Shown here piece by piece: positions 54,651 to 62,963 of a DNA stretch of 64,000 nucleotides; position 1 is the stretch's first letter, and every line of letters starts with the position of its first letter. Below the pieces are notes generated by a model, which saw only the letters and a list, made by a program, of their open reading frames with translations, was not told the origin of the DNA and did not search any database. A program made the translations under genes and the position numbers. The stretch comes from DASYTH01 sp036002505. GTDB lineage: Bacteria; Actinomycetota; Actinomycetes; Mycobacteriales; Pseudonocardiaceae. Location of the stretch: contig NZ_DASYTH010000122.1 in NCBI RefSeq assembly GCF_036002505.1, positions 18,454 through 82,453 of the forward strand, given 5' to 3'.

Positions 54651-54858
54651 GCCATGTTGGCGTCTCACGTCGCCGTGTTGGCGCGCCACGTCGCCGTGTT
54701 GGTCTCTGGCGTGGGTGTGTTGGCCGGTGACGACGCCGCCGGACACCGCGGACGGCAACCCCGACGCACACCCGGCCAACACGACGACGCCCCAAGCCAA
54801 CACAGCGACGCCACAAGCCAACATGGCGACGTCAGGGGCCAACATGGCGAACATCACG
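54651..54858. repeat. 21-bp-unit array with inverted halves, family C, copy 2
   Basis: Left half: three or four 21-bp units beginning 'gccatgttgg' or 'gccgtgttgg' (54651-54671, 54672-54692, 54693-54713, then a diverged one). Right half: four units in opposite sense beginning 'ccaacac' or 'ccaacat' (54776-54796, 54797-54817, 54818-54838, 54839-54858). The middle (about 54735-54775) is unique. Together they can form a very long hairpin between two convergent genes. The same unit type is found at 11841-11985. Confidence 0.8.
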
Positions 54859-54873
54859 AAGTGCGGCCTCGTG

Positions 54874-56934
54874 CTAGGTGAACGGAATCCAGGCGCGCTG
54901 GGCCAGCCCGTCGACGGCGTTCGCCTGTGCGCCGGCCGCGGAGACGGTCCAGAGCTCGTCGCCGATGACCAGGGCGCGGCGCACCATGCCGCCGTAGGGG
55001 TCGGACGGGTGCGCGATCGTGCCGAGCTCGGTGAACGCGTCACCGCCGAGCTTGAGCACCAGCGCGCCACCGGCCGGCTTGCCGCGCTCGCCCCGCCACT
55101 GTTCCATCACCGGCACCACCAGCAGCCCCTTCTCCGGCCAGTACAGGAACGCGTGCGGGTCGTACTCCACTTCGGACGTCCCGCCGGTCAGCTGGAACTG
55201 CGCGACGCGGCGGGCCGCGGCGAGGTTCCCGATGTCGAACAGGGAAACCTGGGTGCCGGTCCGCCGGCCCGCCTCGGTGGCGTCCTGGCCGACGCCGATC
55301 AGCCGGCCGTCCCCGGCGGCATGCAGGTACGCGGAGTATCCGTTGATCTTCAGTTCGCCCGCCACCCGCGGGTGCGCCGGATCCGATAGGTCCACTGTGT
55401 ACAGTGGGTCGGTCTGCCGGAAGGTGACCACGTAGGCCACCGGACCGAAGAACCGCACCGCGTAGATCCGTTCACCCACACCGAGTCCGGCCACCTTGCC
55501 GACCGGCGCCAGCCCGTCCCCGTTGCGCGCCAGGACAGTGATCATACTCTCCGACCTGCCCGGCTGGTCGCAGCACGGGCCGGGCTGGTTGAACGTGGTC
55601 GCGATGCGCAGGCGCCCGCCGAACTCCGACAGCGAGTACTGGTTGAGCAGGACGCCCTCGACCCCGCCGGACGCCACGAACACCGGCTTGCCCGGCCGCG
55701 AGATGTCGAACTGGTACACCTCGGTCCGCTGCGCGGGCTGCGGCGCGAACCCGCCGGGCGGCACCGCGGGCCCGCCGCCGAACTGCCGGCGCAGGTTGTG
55801 GTCGTCGGCGACATAGAGACTGGAACCCGTGCCGTACACGGTATCCCCATCGGCCACAATGGACACCGGATCGCCGGTGCCGAGCTCCCGGCTGAGATCG
55901 AAGGTGAGCACGGTCAGCATGGACGTGCCGGTGTAGCTCTCCGGGTGGCTCACCGCGGGGCAGTCGACGAGCTGGCCGGAGCTCACCCGGCCGCCCTGCT
56001 CCAACCGGTACCGCGGCAACCAGTCCGAGACCGGCGAGCTCCGCACGATCTCCCGGTTGCGTTGCAGCGCCTCCTCCTGCGAGCGCGTGCCGTCCGGGTA
56101 CACGAACGCCAGCCGGGGCGCGGAACGCACCACCACCCGGGCGACCGGCCCGAGCTGGCGCGCGTCGAGGTAGCCGCCCTCGACCGAGAGGGTGCCGATC
56201 ACCGCCGCCCCACCGGAAAGGTCGACGAGCACGAGCTGCGACTGATACCCGTTGTACGGCACGGCCGGGCGCTTCCCCGGCACCGGCCGCCCGTCCGGCA
56301 CCATCAGCCCGTCCGGCCCCGTGATCACCAGCGCCCGGTCGCCGCTGAGCAGCAGCTGCGTCGCCGGCCCGCCTGGAACCTGCAGCGTGGCAACGAGTTT
56401 GCGGGACGCCACATCGATCACGCGCAGCTTCCCGTCGGTGATCGTGACCAGCCGCCGGCCATCCGTCTTGACCAGGTCCGGCTCGTCCACGCCCGCCTCG
56501 TGCGTGTTCGTCGAGGAGTGGTCGGGCGCCTGCGCCGGCCCGGGCGCACTCTCCGCCGGTGCGGCACGCTCGGGGGCGGCCGCCCCGGCCCCGTTCGGCG
56601 CCTTCGGCACCGCGCCGGGCGGCAGGGGCATGGGCGGCACCCGCCCGCCGGCCGAGTCCTCGGCGATCATCCCGGATCCGCCCAGCCCGTACGGCCCCAC
56701 CAGCGGCAGCACCGCCCCGCGCAGCTCGTCCAGCGCCGACTGGCAGCTGTCGTATGCCACCAGGCTGATCGCCCCGGTCCCGCTGACGACCTCCAGCCGC
56801 TTGTCCTGGAACCCGCCGGAGCCGCCGAACCCGACCAACCCGACCACCACGGCCGCCACCGCGACCACCGGCACCGCGATCCGCAGCCACCGCGCTAAAT
56901 AGGGCTTCATGCCGCCAGGACGGTGCGCTGCCAT
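54874..56934 (-). CDS. Secreted beta-propeller domain protein
   Basis: A 686-residue protein with an N-terminal membrane anchor ('IAVPVVAVAAVVVGLVGFGG'), a Pro/Ala-rich linker, and the hallmark 'STNTHEAGVDEPDLVKTDG' opening the C-terminal beta-propeller domain found in archaeal and actinobacterial proteins. Later repeats include 'VYQFDISRPGKPVFVASGG', 'EFGGRLRIATTF', 'VRFFGPVAYVVTFRQTDPLY' and 'LLVVPVMEQW'. It should lie outside the membrane; its ligand is unknown. I use the first ATG (56934), but the ATG at 56910 is equally plausible. Confidence 0.88.
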   Translation of the reverse strand: MAAHRPGGMKPYLARWLRIAVPVVAVAAVVVGLVGFGGSGGFQDKRLEVVSGTGAISLVAYDSCQSALDELRGAVLPLVGPYGLGGSGMIAEDSAGGRVPPMPLPPGAVPKAPNGAGAAAPERAAPAESAPGPAQAPDHSSTNTHEAGVDEPDLVKTDGRRLVTITDGKLRVIDVASRKLVATLQVPGGPATQLLLSGDRALVITGPDGLMVPDGRPVPGKRPAVPYNGYQSQLVLVDLSGGAAVIGTLSVEGGYLDARQLGPVARVVVRSAPRLAFVYPDGTRSQEEALQRNREIVRSSPVSDWLPRYRLEQGGRVSSGQLVDCPAVSHPESYTGTSMLTVLTFDLSRELGTGDPVSIVADGDTVYGTGSSLYVADDHNLRRQFGGGPAVPPGGFAPQPAQRTEVYQFDISRPGKPVFVASGGVEGVLLNQYSLSEFGGRLRIATTFNQPGPCCDQPGRSESMITVLARNGDGLAPVGKVAGLGVGERIYAVRFFGPVAYVVTFRQTDPLYTVDLSDPAHPRVAGELKINGYSAYLHAAGDGRLIGVGQDATEAGRRTGTQVSLFDIGNLAAARRVAQFQLTGGTSEVEYDPHAFLYWPEKGLLVVPVMEQWRGERGKPAGGALVLKLGGDAFTELGTIAHPSDPYGGMVRRALVIGDELWTVSAAGAQANAVDGLAQRAWIPFT

Positions 56935-57019
56935 ACCAGGGTTGCATCATCCGGCTTGCCGGGTGCCCTGGCCGGCACGACGATGAGTCGGCAGGGGTCC
57001 GACCCGTAGGGAGCCACTC

Positions 57020-57589
57020 ATGTTGGAGTTGCTGGTTCAGCGGTGGTGGATGATCGTGCTGCGCGGCGCGCTGGCCGTCCTGTTTGGACTGCTGGCGATC
57101 GTGTGGCCGGACATCACGGTGCTCGCGCTGGTGCTGCTCTGGGGTGCCTACACGCTTGTCGACGGCGTGGCCGCGGTCGGGATCGGCCTGGCGAACCGCG
57201 CCGCGCCGGGCGAGCTGCGGTTGATCTACGGGCTGCTCGGCGTGGCCGGCATCGCCGTCGGGGTGATCACGTTCCTCTGGCCGCAGATCACCGCGCTGGT
57301 CCTGCTGGTGATCATCGCGCTGTGGGCGCTGGTGGCCGGCGTGCTGCAGATCGCGGCCGCGATCCGGCTGCGCAAGGTGATCGACAACGAGTGGTTCCTC
57401 GGGCTCACCGGCGCGGTCTGCGTGATCCTCGGCGTCCTGCTGATCGTCCAGCCGGCCACCGGCGCGCTCGGCCTGGTGATCGCCATCGCCACGTTCGCCA
57501 TCGTCTGGGGCGTCGGCCTGATCATGTTCGGACTGCGGCTGCGCACGCTGCGGGACAGCATCGCGCACGAAGGCGCACGCACGAGCTAA
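57020..57589 (+). CDS. HdeD-family (DUF308) membrane protein
   Basis: A 189-residue protein with six membrane helices in three pairs, typical of HdeD/DUF308: 'MIVLRGALAVLFGLLAIVW', 'LLGVAGIAVGVITFLWPQIT', 'FLGLTGAVCVILGVLLIVQP'. HdeD in E. coli is linked to acid resistance; no such function is shown for actinobacterial members. Its stop codon overlaps a -10-like TAACAT that would drive the next gene. Confidence 0.92.
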   Translation: MLELLVQRWWMIVLRGALAVLFGLLAIVWPDITVLALVLLWGAYTLVDGVAAVGIGLANRAAPGELRLIYGLLGVAGIAVGVITFLWPQITALVLLVIIALWALVAGVLQIAAAIRLRKVIDNEWFLGLTGAVCVILGVLLIVQPATGALGLVIAIATFAIVWGVGLIMFGLRLRTLRDSIAHEGARTS

Positions 57590-57592
57590 CAT
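57587..57592 (+). promoter_or_regulatory. Probable -10 box for the toxin-antitoxin pair
   Basis: TAACAT overlaps the HdeD stop and ends 6 bases before the GTG of the antitoxin gene, suggesting a leaderless transcript. Confidence 0.45.
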
Positions 57593-57598
57593 GGGTGG

Positions 57599-58183
57599 GT
57601 GACCGCCGCGCTGAGAAGCGTGCTCGCCAAGGCCGGGCTCCGGGTCGATCCCGACGAGTTCCTGAGCCTCGTCGAGGACGCCGCCCGAAAACTGTCCCCC
57701 GCCGACCCCGACCCGGCCGACTACTTCAGCGCCGCGCAGCGGCAGGCGCTCACCGACGTCGGCCTGGACCTGCGACCGCGCCGGCCCGGCGAGGTGGACC
57801 ACCGGGCGCGTGCGGTCGCCGCCCAGGCGGTGCTGCGGGACTCGGCGCTCACCGCGAACGACGCCGCGGGCACCGTCGGCGTGGACACCAGCCGCATCCG
57901 CCACCGGCTCGCCGTCGGCCAGCTGTCCGGCTGGAAGGACCGGGGCGGCTGGCGGCTGCCGGCCTGGCAGTTCACCAACTCCGGCGTGCTGCCCGGGCTC
58001 GAGGCCGTGCTCCAGGCCGTGCCGGACGATCAGCCGCCGCTCGTGGTCGCGGCGTTCATGACCACCCCGCAACGGGATCTGCCGCTGAACGGCTCGCCCG
58101 CCACACCCCGGGAATGGCTGCTGGCCGGCGGCGATCCGGCCCCGGTGGCCGCGCTGGCCTCGATGCTGGGCACACCCGCCTAG
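57599..58183 (+). CDS. Putative antitoxin, Xre/MbcA/ParS-type toxin-binding domain
   Basis: A 194-residue protein. The middle has a helix-turn-helix ('LTANDAAGTVGVDTSRIRHRLAVGQLSGW'), and the end 'ATPREWLLAGGDPAPVAALASML' has the look of the MbcA/ParS C-terminal domain ('WLLSG' pattern) that binds RES toxins. It precedes the RES gene by 3 bases, as expected for a type II antitoxin that neutralises the toxin and represses the operon. It is longer than usual antitoxins, with an extra N-terminal ~75 residues I do not recognise. Confidence 0.75.
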   Translation: MTAALRSVLAKAGLRVDPDEFLSLVEDAARKLSPADPDPADYFSAAQRQALTDVGLDLRPRRPGEVDHRARAVAAQAVLRDSALTANDAAGTVGVDTSRIRHRLAVGQLSGWKDRGGWRLPAWQFTNSGVLPGLEAVLQAVPDDQPPLVVAAFMTTPQRDLPLNGSPATPREWLLAGGDPAPVAALASMLGTPA

Positions 58184-58186
58184 CGC

Positions 58187-58843
58187 ATGGCCCGGCTCCC
58201 CGACGAGCCGCCCCCACCCGAGACCCTGAGAGCTCTGCTCCGCTCCAGCGAGGACATCGTCGCCGTGCACCGCGCGACCCGGCTGGTGAGGATCTTCGCC
58301 GCGGGTGGCCGGCACAGCCAGCGCTGGAACTCGTTCCGGTTCTACGGACCGCTGCCGCACGCCCGGTTCGACCCGCACCCGCCAGGCCCCGGCGGCGCGC
58401 CGGCGACCCGCCCCGGGCACGGCACGCTCTACTTCGGACTCTCCGTGCGCACCAGCGTCGCCGAGGTGTTCCAGACGACCTCGCTGGTGGACCGCTCGAC
58501 CCGCCGCCCGCACCTGGTGGTGCTCCGCCCGCGCCGGACCCTGCACCTGCTGGACCTCGCCGGGTTGTGGCCCACCCGGGCCGGCGCCTCCCAGGAGATC
58601 AGCAGCGGCCCCAAGCCGGTGACCCAGGCCTGGGCCCGGGCGATCCGGGCCGCGCACCCCGGGCTGGACGGCGTCTGGTACCGCTCCTCGATGGACTCCG
58701 GCGACCCGGCGATCTGCCTCTGGGAGCCGCCCGCGGCCACCGCCCTGCCCCGGAACCCCGACGTGCTGGTCCCGCTCGACTACCCCGGCCTCGACCTGCC
58801 GCTGGCCCGGGTCTGCCAGGAGCTCAACTACACCCTGGGGTAG
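58187..58843 (+). CDS. RES-domain protein, putative NAD-consuming toxin
   Basis: A 218-residue RES-domain protein. The family's R-E-S residues can be placed at R35 ('LVRIFAAGG', or R29 in 'AVHRATR'), E93 ('LSVRTSVAEVFQ') and S167 ('VWYRSSMD'). Characterised RES toxins such as MbcT break down NAD+, stopping growth until the antitoxin is restored. The ATG lies 3 bases after the antitoxin stop. A 9-bp-arm hairpin overlaps its stop codon. Activity here is inferred from the family. Confidence 0.82.
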   Translation: MARLPDEPPPPETLRALLRSSEDIVAVHRATRLVRIFAAGGRHSQRWNSFRFYGPLPHARFDPHPPGPGGAPATRPGHGTLYFGLSVRTSVAEVFQTTSLVDRSTRRPHLVVLRPRRTLHLLDLAGLWPTRAGASQEISSGPKPVTQAWARAIRAAHPGLDGVWYRSSMDSGDPAICLWEPPAATALPRNPDVLVPLDYPGLDLPLARVCQELNYTLG

Positions 58844-58858
58844 GGAAAACCCTACCCC
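58837..58858. terminator. Hairpin terminator overlapping the RES stop codon
   Basis: Perfect 9-bp arms 'ggggtaggg' and 'ccctacccc' with an 'aaaa' loop. The toxin's TAG stop lies inside the left arm. Confidence 0.8.
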
Positions 58859-58960
58859 GGATCCGGGTGTTCCCCTGATGTTCGCGCAGCTCAGAGCGCC
58901 CTAACGTGATACCAGACACACCAGGGCCGGCAGGTCCGACAGAGCTTCCCCCGCAGCCTA

Positions 58961-58990
58961 TTGGAATGAATCATTCCGTTCTGATATGAT
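58961..58990 (+). promoter_or_regulatory. Promoter with overlapping operator-like palindrome
   Basis: A -35-like TTGGAA (58961-58966) and a -10 TATGAT (58985-58990) are separated by 18 bases. The perfect 15-bp palindrome 'ggaatgaatcattcc' (58963-58977) covers the -35 and part of the spacer, ideal for a repressor dimer. The region is much AT-richer than its surroundings. It drives the 77-residue ORF at 59030. Confidence 0.6.
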
Positions 58991-59029
58991 GGAACAGAGC
59001 AATCCGATCCGGTACAGGAGGGCACCGCG

Positions 59030-59263
59030 ATGAACCCCCAGGACGACCACCCCGCACCCGCCGCCCGCCCCCGGGTCTGGCTCGTCGCCAGCCTCAGCGC
59101 CGCCCCCGACCCCGCCGACCACCCCACGGTCCGCGACAACCGCATGGTCACCTGGCGGCCCGATCCCACCGGCCGCTACCACTCCATCGACGGCCACCAC
59201 CACGCCACCTGGTCCGAGCTGCACGCGCGCTTCGACCTCGTCGAGATCCCCGCCGCCGCCTGA
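59030..59263 (+). CDS. Small hypothetical protein
   Basis: A 77-residue orphan, 'MNPQDDHPAPAARPRVWLVA...', rich in His, Asp and Pro, with a C-terminal 'HSIDGHHHATWSELHARFDLVEI' that looks folded. It is supported by a good ribosome binding site ('aggaggg'), its own promoter and a hairpin right after its stop. The opposite strand has only a shadow frame. Function unknown. Confidence 0.7.
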   Translation: MNPQDDHPAPAARPRVWLVASLSAAPDPADHPTVRDNRMVTWRPDPTGRYHSIDGHHHATWSELHARFDLVEIPAAA

Positions 59264-59265
59264 TC

Positions 59266-59291
59266 CCCTAGGTACCGCCCGGCACCTAGGG
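59266..59291. terminator. Hairpin after the 77-residue ORF
   Basis: Arms 'ccctaggt' (59266-59273) and 'acctaggg' (59284-59291) with a GC-rich loop, two bases after the stop codon. Confidence 0.6.
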
Positions 59292-59339
59292 ATAACCGTG
59301 GATGGCGGCCGGCACGGCCACCGCACCATGATCGGGGCC

Positions 59340-60917
59340 ATGGTTGACCGGCGGGCGGTGCTGCGCTGGGGGCTGGCCGGCACCCTGGGGGTGGCGCTCC
59401 CCGGCGGAACCGCGGCCGTGGCGGCGGGCCTCCCCCGCCGAACCAATCCGGCCGGCCCGACCGCCCCGAGCGCCGCGGCCAAGCCACCGGCGGGCGCGTT
59501 CACCGTCCCGCTCCCCGTGCCGGCGGTGCTGAAACCGGTGTCCACCGCGGGCGGCACGGACCGGTACGAGATCCGCCAGACGGTGGCCAAGCACGAGTTC
59601 CTGCCCGGTCTGCAGAGCGAGATCTGGGGCTACAACGGCATCTTCCCGGGCCCCACCATCGTCGCCCGGCGCGGCCGGCCGGTCGTGGTGTCCCACCGCA
59701 ACGAGCTGCCCGTGCCGACCGTCGTGCACCTGCACGGCGGGGTCCTGCCGCCGCGCGAGGACGGCTACCCGGTGGACTACGTGACCCCGGTCGGCGGCAC
59801 GCTCGAGCCAGGCCTCGCGGCGCACGCCCAGCACGGGGTGGCCGGCTCGGCGGTGGGCAGCCGCGACTACACCTACGCGAACGACCAGCCGGCGGCCTCG
59901 CTGTGGTACCACGACCACCGGATGGGCTTCACCGGCCCGTCGGTGTACCGCGGGCTGGCCGGGTTCTACCTGCTCGGCGACGAGGCCGAGGACGCGCTGC
60001 CGCTGCCGCGCGGCGCCCGGGACGTGCCGCTCATGATCGCCGACCGGGCGTTCTCCGCCGGCGGGGCGCTGTTCTACCCGTTCGTCGACCCGTCCATGCG
60101 GCGCGAGGGGGTGACCGAGCAGTACCACCACTCCGGCATGCTCGGCGACACCGTCACGGTCAACGGCGTGGCCTGGCCGGTGCACGAGGTGGACGCCGCG
60201 CTGTACCGGCTGCGGCTGCTCAACGCCTCCAACGCGCGCACCTACCGGCTGGAGCTCGACCCGCCCCCGCCCGGCGGCAACGGGTTCGTGCAGATCGGCA
60301 GCGACGTGGGGCTGCTGCCCAAACCGGTGCGCTACGACATGTTCGTGATCTCCCCGGGTGAGCGCTACGACGTGCTGGTCGACTTCTCCCGCTACCAGCC
60401 GGGCACGAAAGTGGTGCTGCGCAACAACGTGGGCGAGGCCAACACGGCCTACGTGATGCGTTTCGACGTCGCCCGCCGGGTCGCCGACGACGCCCGGATC
60501 CCGGAAACGCTCACCGCCGCGCCGCCGCCATCGCCCCGCAGCGAGGGCGTGGCCGACCGGAAGTTCAGCTTCTTCATCGGCCCGCCCGGGGTGAAGGGCC
60601 CGCCACTGGTCAACAACCAGCTCTTCGCCATCGCCCGGGTCGACGCCAAGCCCACGTTCGGCAGCACCGAGATCTGGGACCTGACCGCCGACGCGACCCA
60701 CCCGATCCACCTGCACGGCGCGCACTTCCGCATCCTCAAACGCAACGGCGCGGCGCCCGAGCCGCAGGACGGCGGCTGGAAGGACACCGTGTTCGTGCCC
60801 AACGGGGGGATGCGCCTGGCGGTGAGCTTCACCGGCTACCGCGGCAAGTACGTCTTCCACTGCCACAACCTCGAGCACGGCGACGCCGGCATGATGGTCA
60901 ACGTGGAAGTCATATGA
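59340..60917 (+). CDS. Multicopper oxidase, CotA/bilirubin-oxidase-like, exported
   Basis: A 525-residue oxidase that couples one-electron oxidation of phenols or metals to reduction of O2. The N-terminal 'VDRRAVLRWGLAGTLGVAL' is a twin-arginine signal, so it acts outside the cell membrane. The four copper-ligand clusters are present: 'HLHGG' (130-134), 'WYHDHRMG' (189-196), 'HPIHLHGAHF', and 'HCHNLEHGDAGMM', with Met as the axial type-1 ligand. The ATG at 59340 gives a well-formed signal; ATGs at 59328 and 59298 would extend it. It overlaps the next gene by 4 bases (ATGA). Confidence 0.95.
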   Translation: MVDRRAVLRWGLAGTLGVALPGGTAAVAAGLPRRTNPAGPTAPSAAAKPPAGAFTVPLPVPAVLKPVSTAGGTDRYEIRQTVAKHEFLPGLQSEIWGYNGIFPGPTIVARRGRPVVVSHRNELPVPTVVHLHGGVLPPREDGYPVDYVTPVGGTLEPGLAAHAQHGVAGSAVGSRDYTYANDQPAASLWYHDHRMGFTGPSVYRGLAGFYLLGDEAEDALPLPRGARDVPLMIADRAFSAGGALFYPFVDPSMRREGVTEQYHHSGMLGDTVTVNGVAWPVHEVDAALYRLRLLNASNARTYRLELDPPPPGGNGFVQIGSDVGLLPKPVRYDMFVISPGERYDVLVDFSRYQPGTKVVLRNNVGEANTAYVMRFDVARRVADDARIPETLTAAPPPSPRSEGVADRKFSFFIGPPGVKGPPLVNNQLFAIARVDAKPTFGSTEIWDLTADATHPIHLHGAHFRILKRNGAAPEPQDGGWKDTVFVPNGGMRLAVSFTGYRGKYVFHCHNLEHGDAGMMVNVEVI

Positions 60918-61357
60918 GTACCCGCACCCGGTCCCGACCCGCGGCCAGGTCCGCCGCCAACAACCGGCCGCGGCAGCGTGCCGCCACGCCGGCCCGAACC
61001 GTGCCGGACTGGCTCACCGGCCGGTGGCAGCCGGCCGCGCTGGCGGTGGCCGCCGAGCTCGGTCACCTGGCCGCCGCCCTGGTCGAGTGGCCCGCCGGTA
61101 CGCCGCGCGGGCTGGCGCACATCCTGGTCGCGGCCGCGTTCGGCGTGCTGGCCGCCAGCGTCTACTTTGGGCAGTCCTGGGTCGTGCCGGCGATCGGGCT
61201 GTGCCTGAGCCTGGCCCTGGCCGTCACCGCGCTGGCCGGCGCGCTGACCGGTGCCGGCCTCTACCGGGAGTTCCCGGCCGGTGCCGCCGCCGGCCTCGCC
61301 GCCGCCGAGCTCGTCCTCGCCGGCCTGTTCGCCCTCCGGTGGCGCCTCGACGCGTGA
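60914..61357 (+). CDS. Hypothetical four-helix membrane protein
   Basis: A 147-residue protein with a basic, Arg/Ala-rich N-terminus (about 1-40) and four membrane helices ('AALAVAAELGHLAAALVEW', 'LAHILVAAAFGVLAASVYFG', 'VPAIGLCLSLALAVTALAG', 'GLAAAELVLAGLFALRW'). Translationally coupled to the multicopper oxidase (ATGA). It may help in copper or electron delivery, but nothing in the sequence proves it. Confidence 0.75.
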   Translation: MSTRTRSRPAARSAANNRPRQRAATPARTVPDWLTGRWQPAALAVAAELGHLAAALVEWPAGTPRGLAHILVAAAFGVLAASVYFGQSWVVPAIGLCLSLALAVTALAGALTGAGLYREFPAGAAAGLAAAELVLAGLFALRWRLDA

Positions 61358-61389
61358 ACAACCCGCCCGCCGATTCCGTATTGGTAGGT

Positions 61390-61815
61390 ATGACCGCCAC
61401 GCGACGCCTTCTCGCCGTGGCCGCCGCCGGGCTGCTGGCCGCCGGCTGCGGCGCCAGCGTTGGAGGCACTGAGCAACCGCGGCACCACGAGGCGCACCAG
61501 CCGGCGGCCACCGTGAGCGGCAAGCCGGCGCAGGCGCTGACCGTGCAGCAGCTCGCGGTCGCCGTGGGCTGCGAGCCGAAGCTCACCGGCACCACGGCCG
61601 GCTTCCGCCAGGCCGCCTGCGACGCCGGCGGCACCAAGCTCGTGCTGGTCGACTTCGACACCGTCACGACCCAGCGCGACTGGCTCGACGAAGCCGTGCC
61701 GTACGGCGGTCCCTACCTCGTCGGCGACCGGTGGGCGGTGTCCGGCGGGTCCCGGGACTACCTCACCAGCGTGCAGGGCGTCCTCGGCGGGAACCTGGAG
61801 GGGGCCGCCGGATAG
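61390..61815 (+). CDS. Putative lipoprotein
   Basis: A 141-residue lipoprotein: signal 'MTATRRLLAVAAAGLLAAGC' with lipobox 'LAAGC' (Cys 20). Mature part has a His-rich segment ('RHHEAHQPA') and a small domain with two Cys ('VGCEPKL', 'QAACDAGG') likely disulfide-bonded. It lies 32 bases after the membrane protein gene and is probably in the same operon. Function unknown. Confidence 0.8.
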   Translation: MTATRRLLAVAAAGLLAAGCGASVGGTEQPRHHEAHQPAATVSGKPAQALTVQQLAVAVGCEPKLTGTTAGFRQAACDAGGTKLVLVDFDTVTTQRDWLDEAVPYGGPYLVGDRWAVSGGSRDYLTSVQGVLGGNLEGAAG

Positions 61816-61830
61816 CAGCCGGTCGGCACC

Positions 61831-61940
61831 TGTGAGGGCTCACCGGCGACGAGGGTAGGCCGAGGAACGAGGTCTGCCCGAGGAGTCGGTCCGTGCCAAG
61901 CCGGTTACGGCGGCGGTGGCACGGGGCCCGAGCCCTCACA
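61831..61940. repeat. Inverted-repeat-bounded convergent spacer with family H-like core
   Basis: 11-bp arms 'tgtgagggctc' (61831-61841) and 'gagccctcaca' (61930-61940) enclose 88 bases. Inside, the minus strand at 61850-61890 reads 'ctcgggcagacctcg' then 'cctaccctcg', close to the family H elements at 10325 and 41791. It separates the convergent lipoprotein and TerC genes. Confidence 0.5.
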
Positions 61941-61955
61941 TTGAATTCAACACGG

Positions 61956-62963
61956 TCAGTTCTGGTTGTTGGCGGGCTCCGGGTCGCGGGCCGGTTCGGT
62001 GCGGCGGGCCTTGATGACGCTGGCGAGCGTGGTGAGGGCGAGCACGCCGATGATCACCGAGAGGGATACCGCGATGTTGATCGTCCACACCGGAATCGAC
62101 TGGCCGCTGTTGAGGAACGGGAGCGAGTTGTCGTGCAGCGCCTCGAGGACCATCTTCGCGCCGATGAAGCCGAGGATGACGGAGAGGCCGACGGAGAGGT
62201 AGTGCAGCCTCCGCAGCAGGCCGCCGAGCAGGAAGTACAGCTGCCGCAAGCCCATCAGCGCGAAGGCGTTGGCGGTGAAGACCAGGAACGGCTCCTTGGT
62301 GAGGCCGAAGATGGCCGGGATGGAGTCCACCGCGAAGATCACGTCGGCGGAGCCGATGGCGACCATGACGATGAACAGCGGGGTGGCGAAGCGCTTCCCG
62401 TTGACCTTGGTGAACACCCGGGAGCCGTGGTAGCCCTCGGTCACCGGGAGGAAGCGGCGGGTCAGCCGGGTCAGCCGGTTCTCCTGGTACTCCTCGTCCT
62501 CACCGCCGAGCCCGGAGCGGGACAGCTTGTAGGCGGTGTAGACCAGGAACCCGCCGAACACGTAGAACACCCAGCTGAACTGGGCGATCACCGCGGCGCC
62601 GACCGCGATGAACACCCCGCGCAGGATCAGCGCGAGCAGGATGCCGACCAAGAGCACCTTGTGCTGGTCCATGGGCCGCACCGAGAACGCCGACATGATC
62701 ACCAGGAAGATGAACAGGTTGTCCACGGACAGCGAGTACTCGGTGATGTAGCCGGCGAAGAACTCCCCGGCATAGGTCCCGCTGGAGAACATCCACACGC
62801 CGATGCCGAACGCGACGGCACAGCTGACGTAGAACACCACCCAGCGGGCGGCCTCACCGACGGTCACCTCGTGCGGCTTGCGATCGACGATCACCAGGTC
62901 GATCGCAAGGAGCAACAGCAGGCCGGCGATCGTCGCGATCCAGACCCACGCGGGAATGTTCAT
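61956..62963 (-). CDS. TerC/Alx-family integral membrane protein, probable manganese exporter
   Basis: A 335-residue transporter with about nine membrane helices. The two family motifs with membrane-embedded acids are 'EYSLSVDNLFIFLVIMSAF' and 'SADVIFAVDSIPAIFGLT'. TerC proteins such as Alx and MntP-partner homologues export Mn2+, protecting from manganese stress and helping load exported metalloproteins. The start at 62963 ('NIPAWVWIATIAGLLLLLAI') is supported by 'ggagg' 7 bases upstream. That site lies inside the expression platform of a yybP-ykoY riboswitch, which matches the manganese role. Confidence 0.93.
   Translation of the reverse strand: MNIPAWVWIATIAGLLLLLAIDLVIVDRKPHEVTVGEAARWVVFYVSCAVAFGIGVWMFSSGTYAGEFFAGYITEYSLSVDNLFIFLVIMSAFSVRPMDQHKVLLVGILLALILRGVFIAVGAAVIAQFSWVFYVFGGFLVYTAYKLSRSGLGGEDEEYQENRLTRLTRRFLPVTEGYHGSRVFTKVNGKRFATPLFIVMVAIGSADVIFAVDSIPAIFGLTKEPFLVFTANAFALMGLRQLYFLLGGLLRRLHYLSVGLSVILGFIGAKMVLEALHDNSLPFLNSGQSIPVWTINIAVSLSVIIGVLALTTLASVIKARRTEPARDPEPANNQN

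Noticed and set aside
55472..58657. A 1061-codon open frame on the minus strand
   Set aside because: It spans the beta-propeller, HdeD, antitoxin and RES genes in the wrong frames and carries no recognisable domain.
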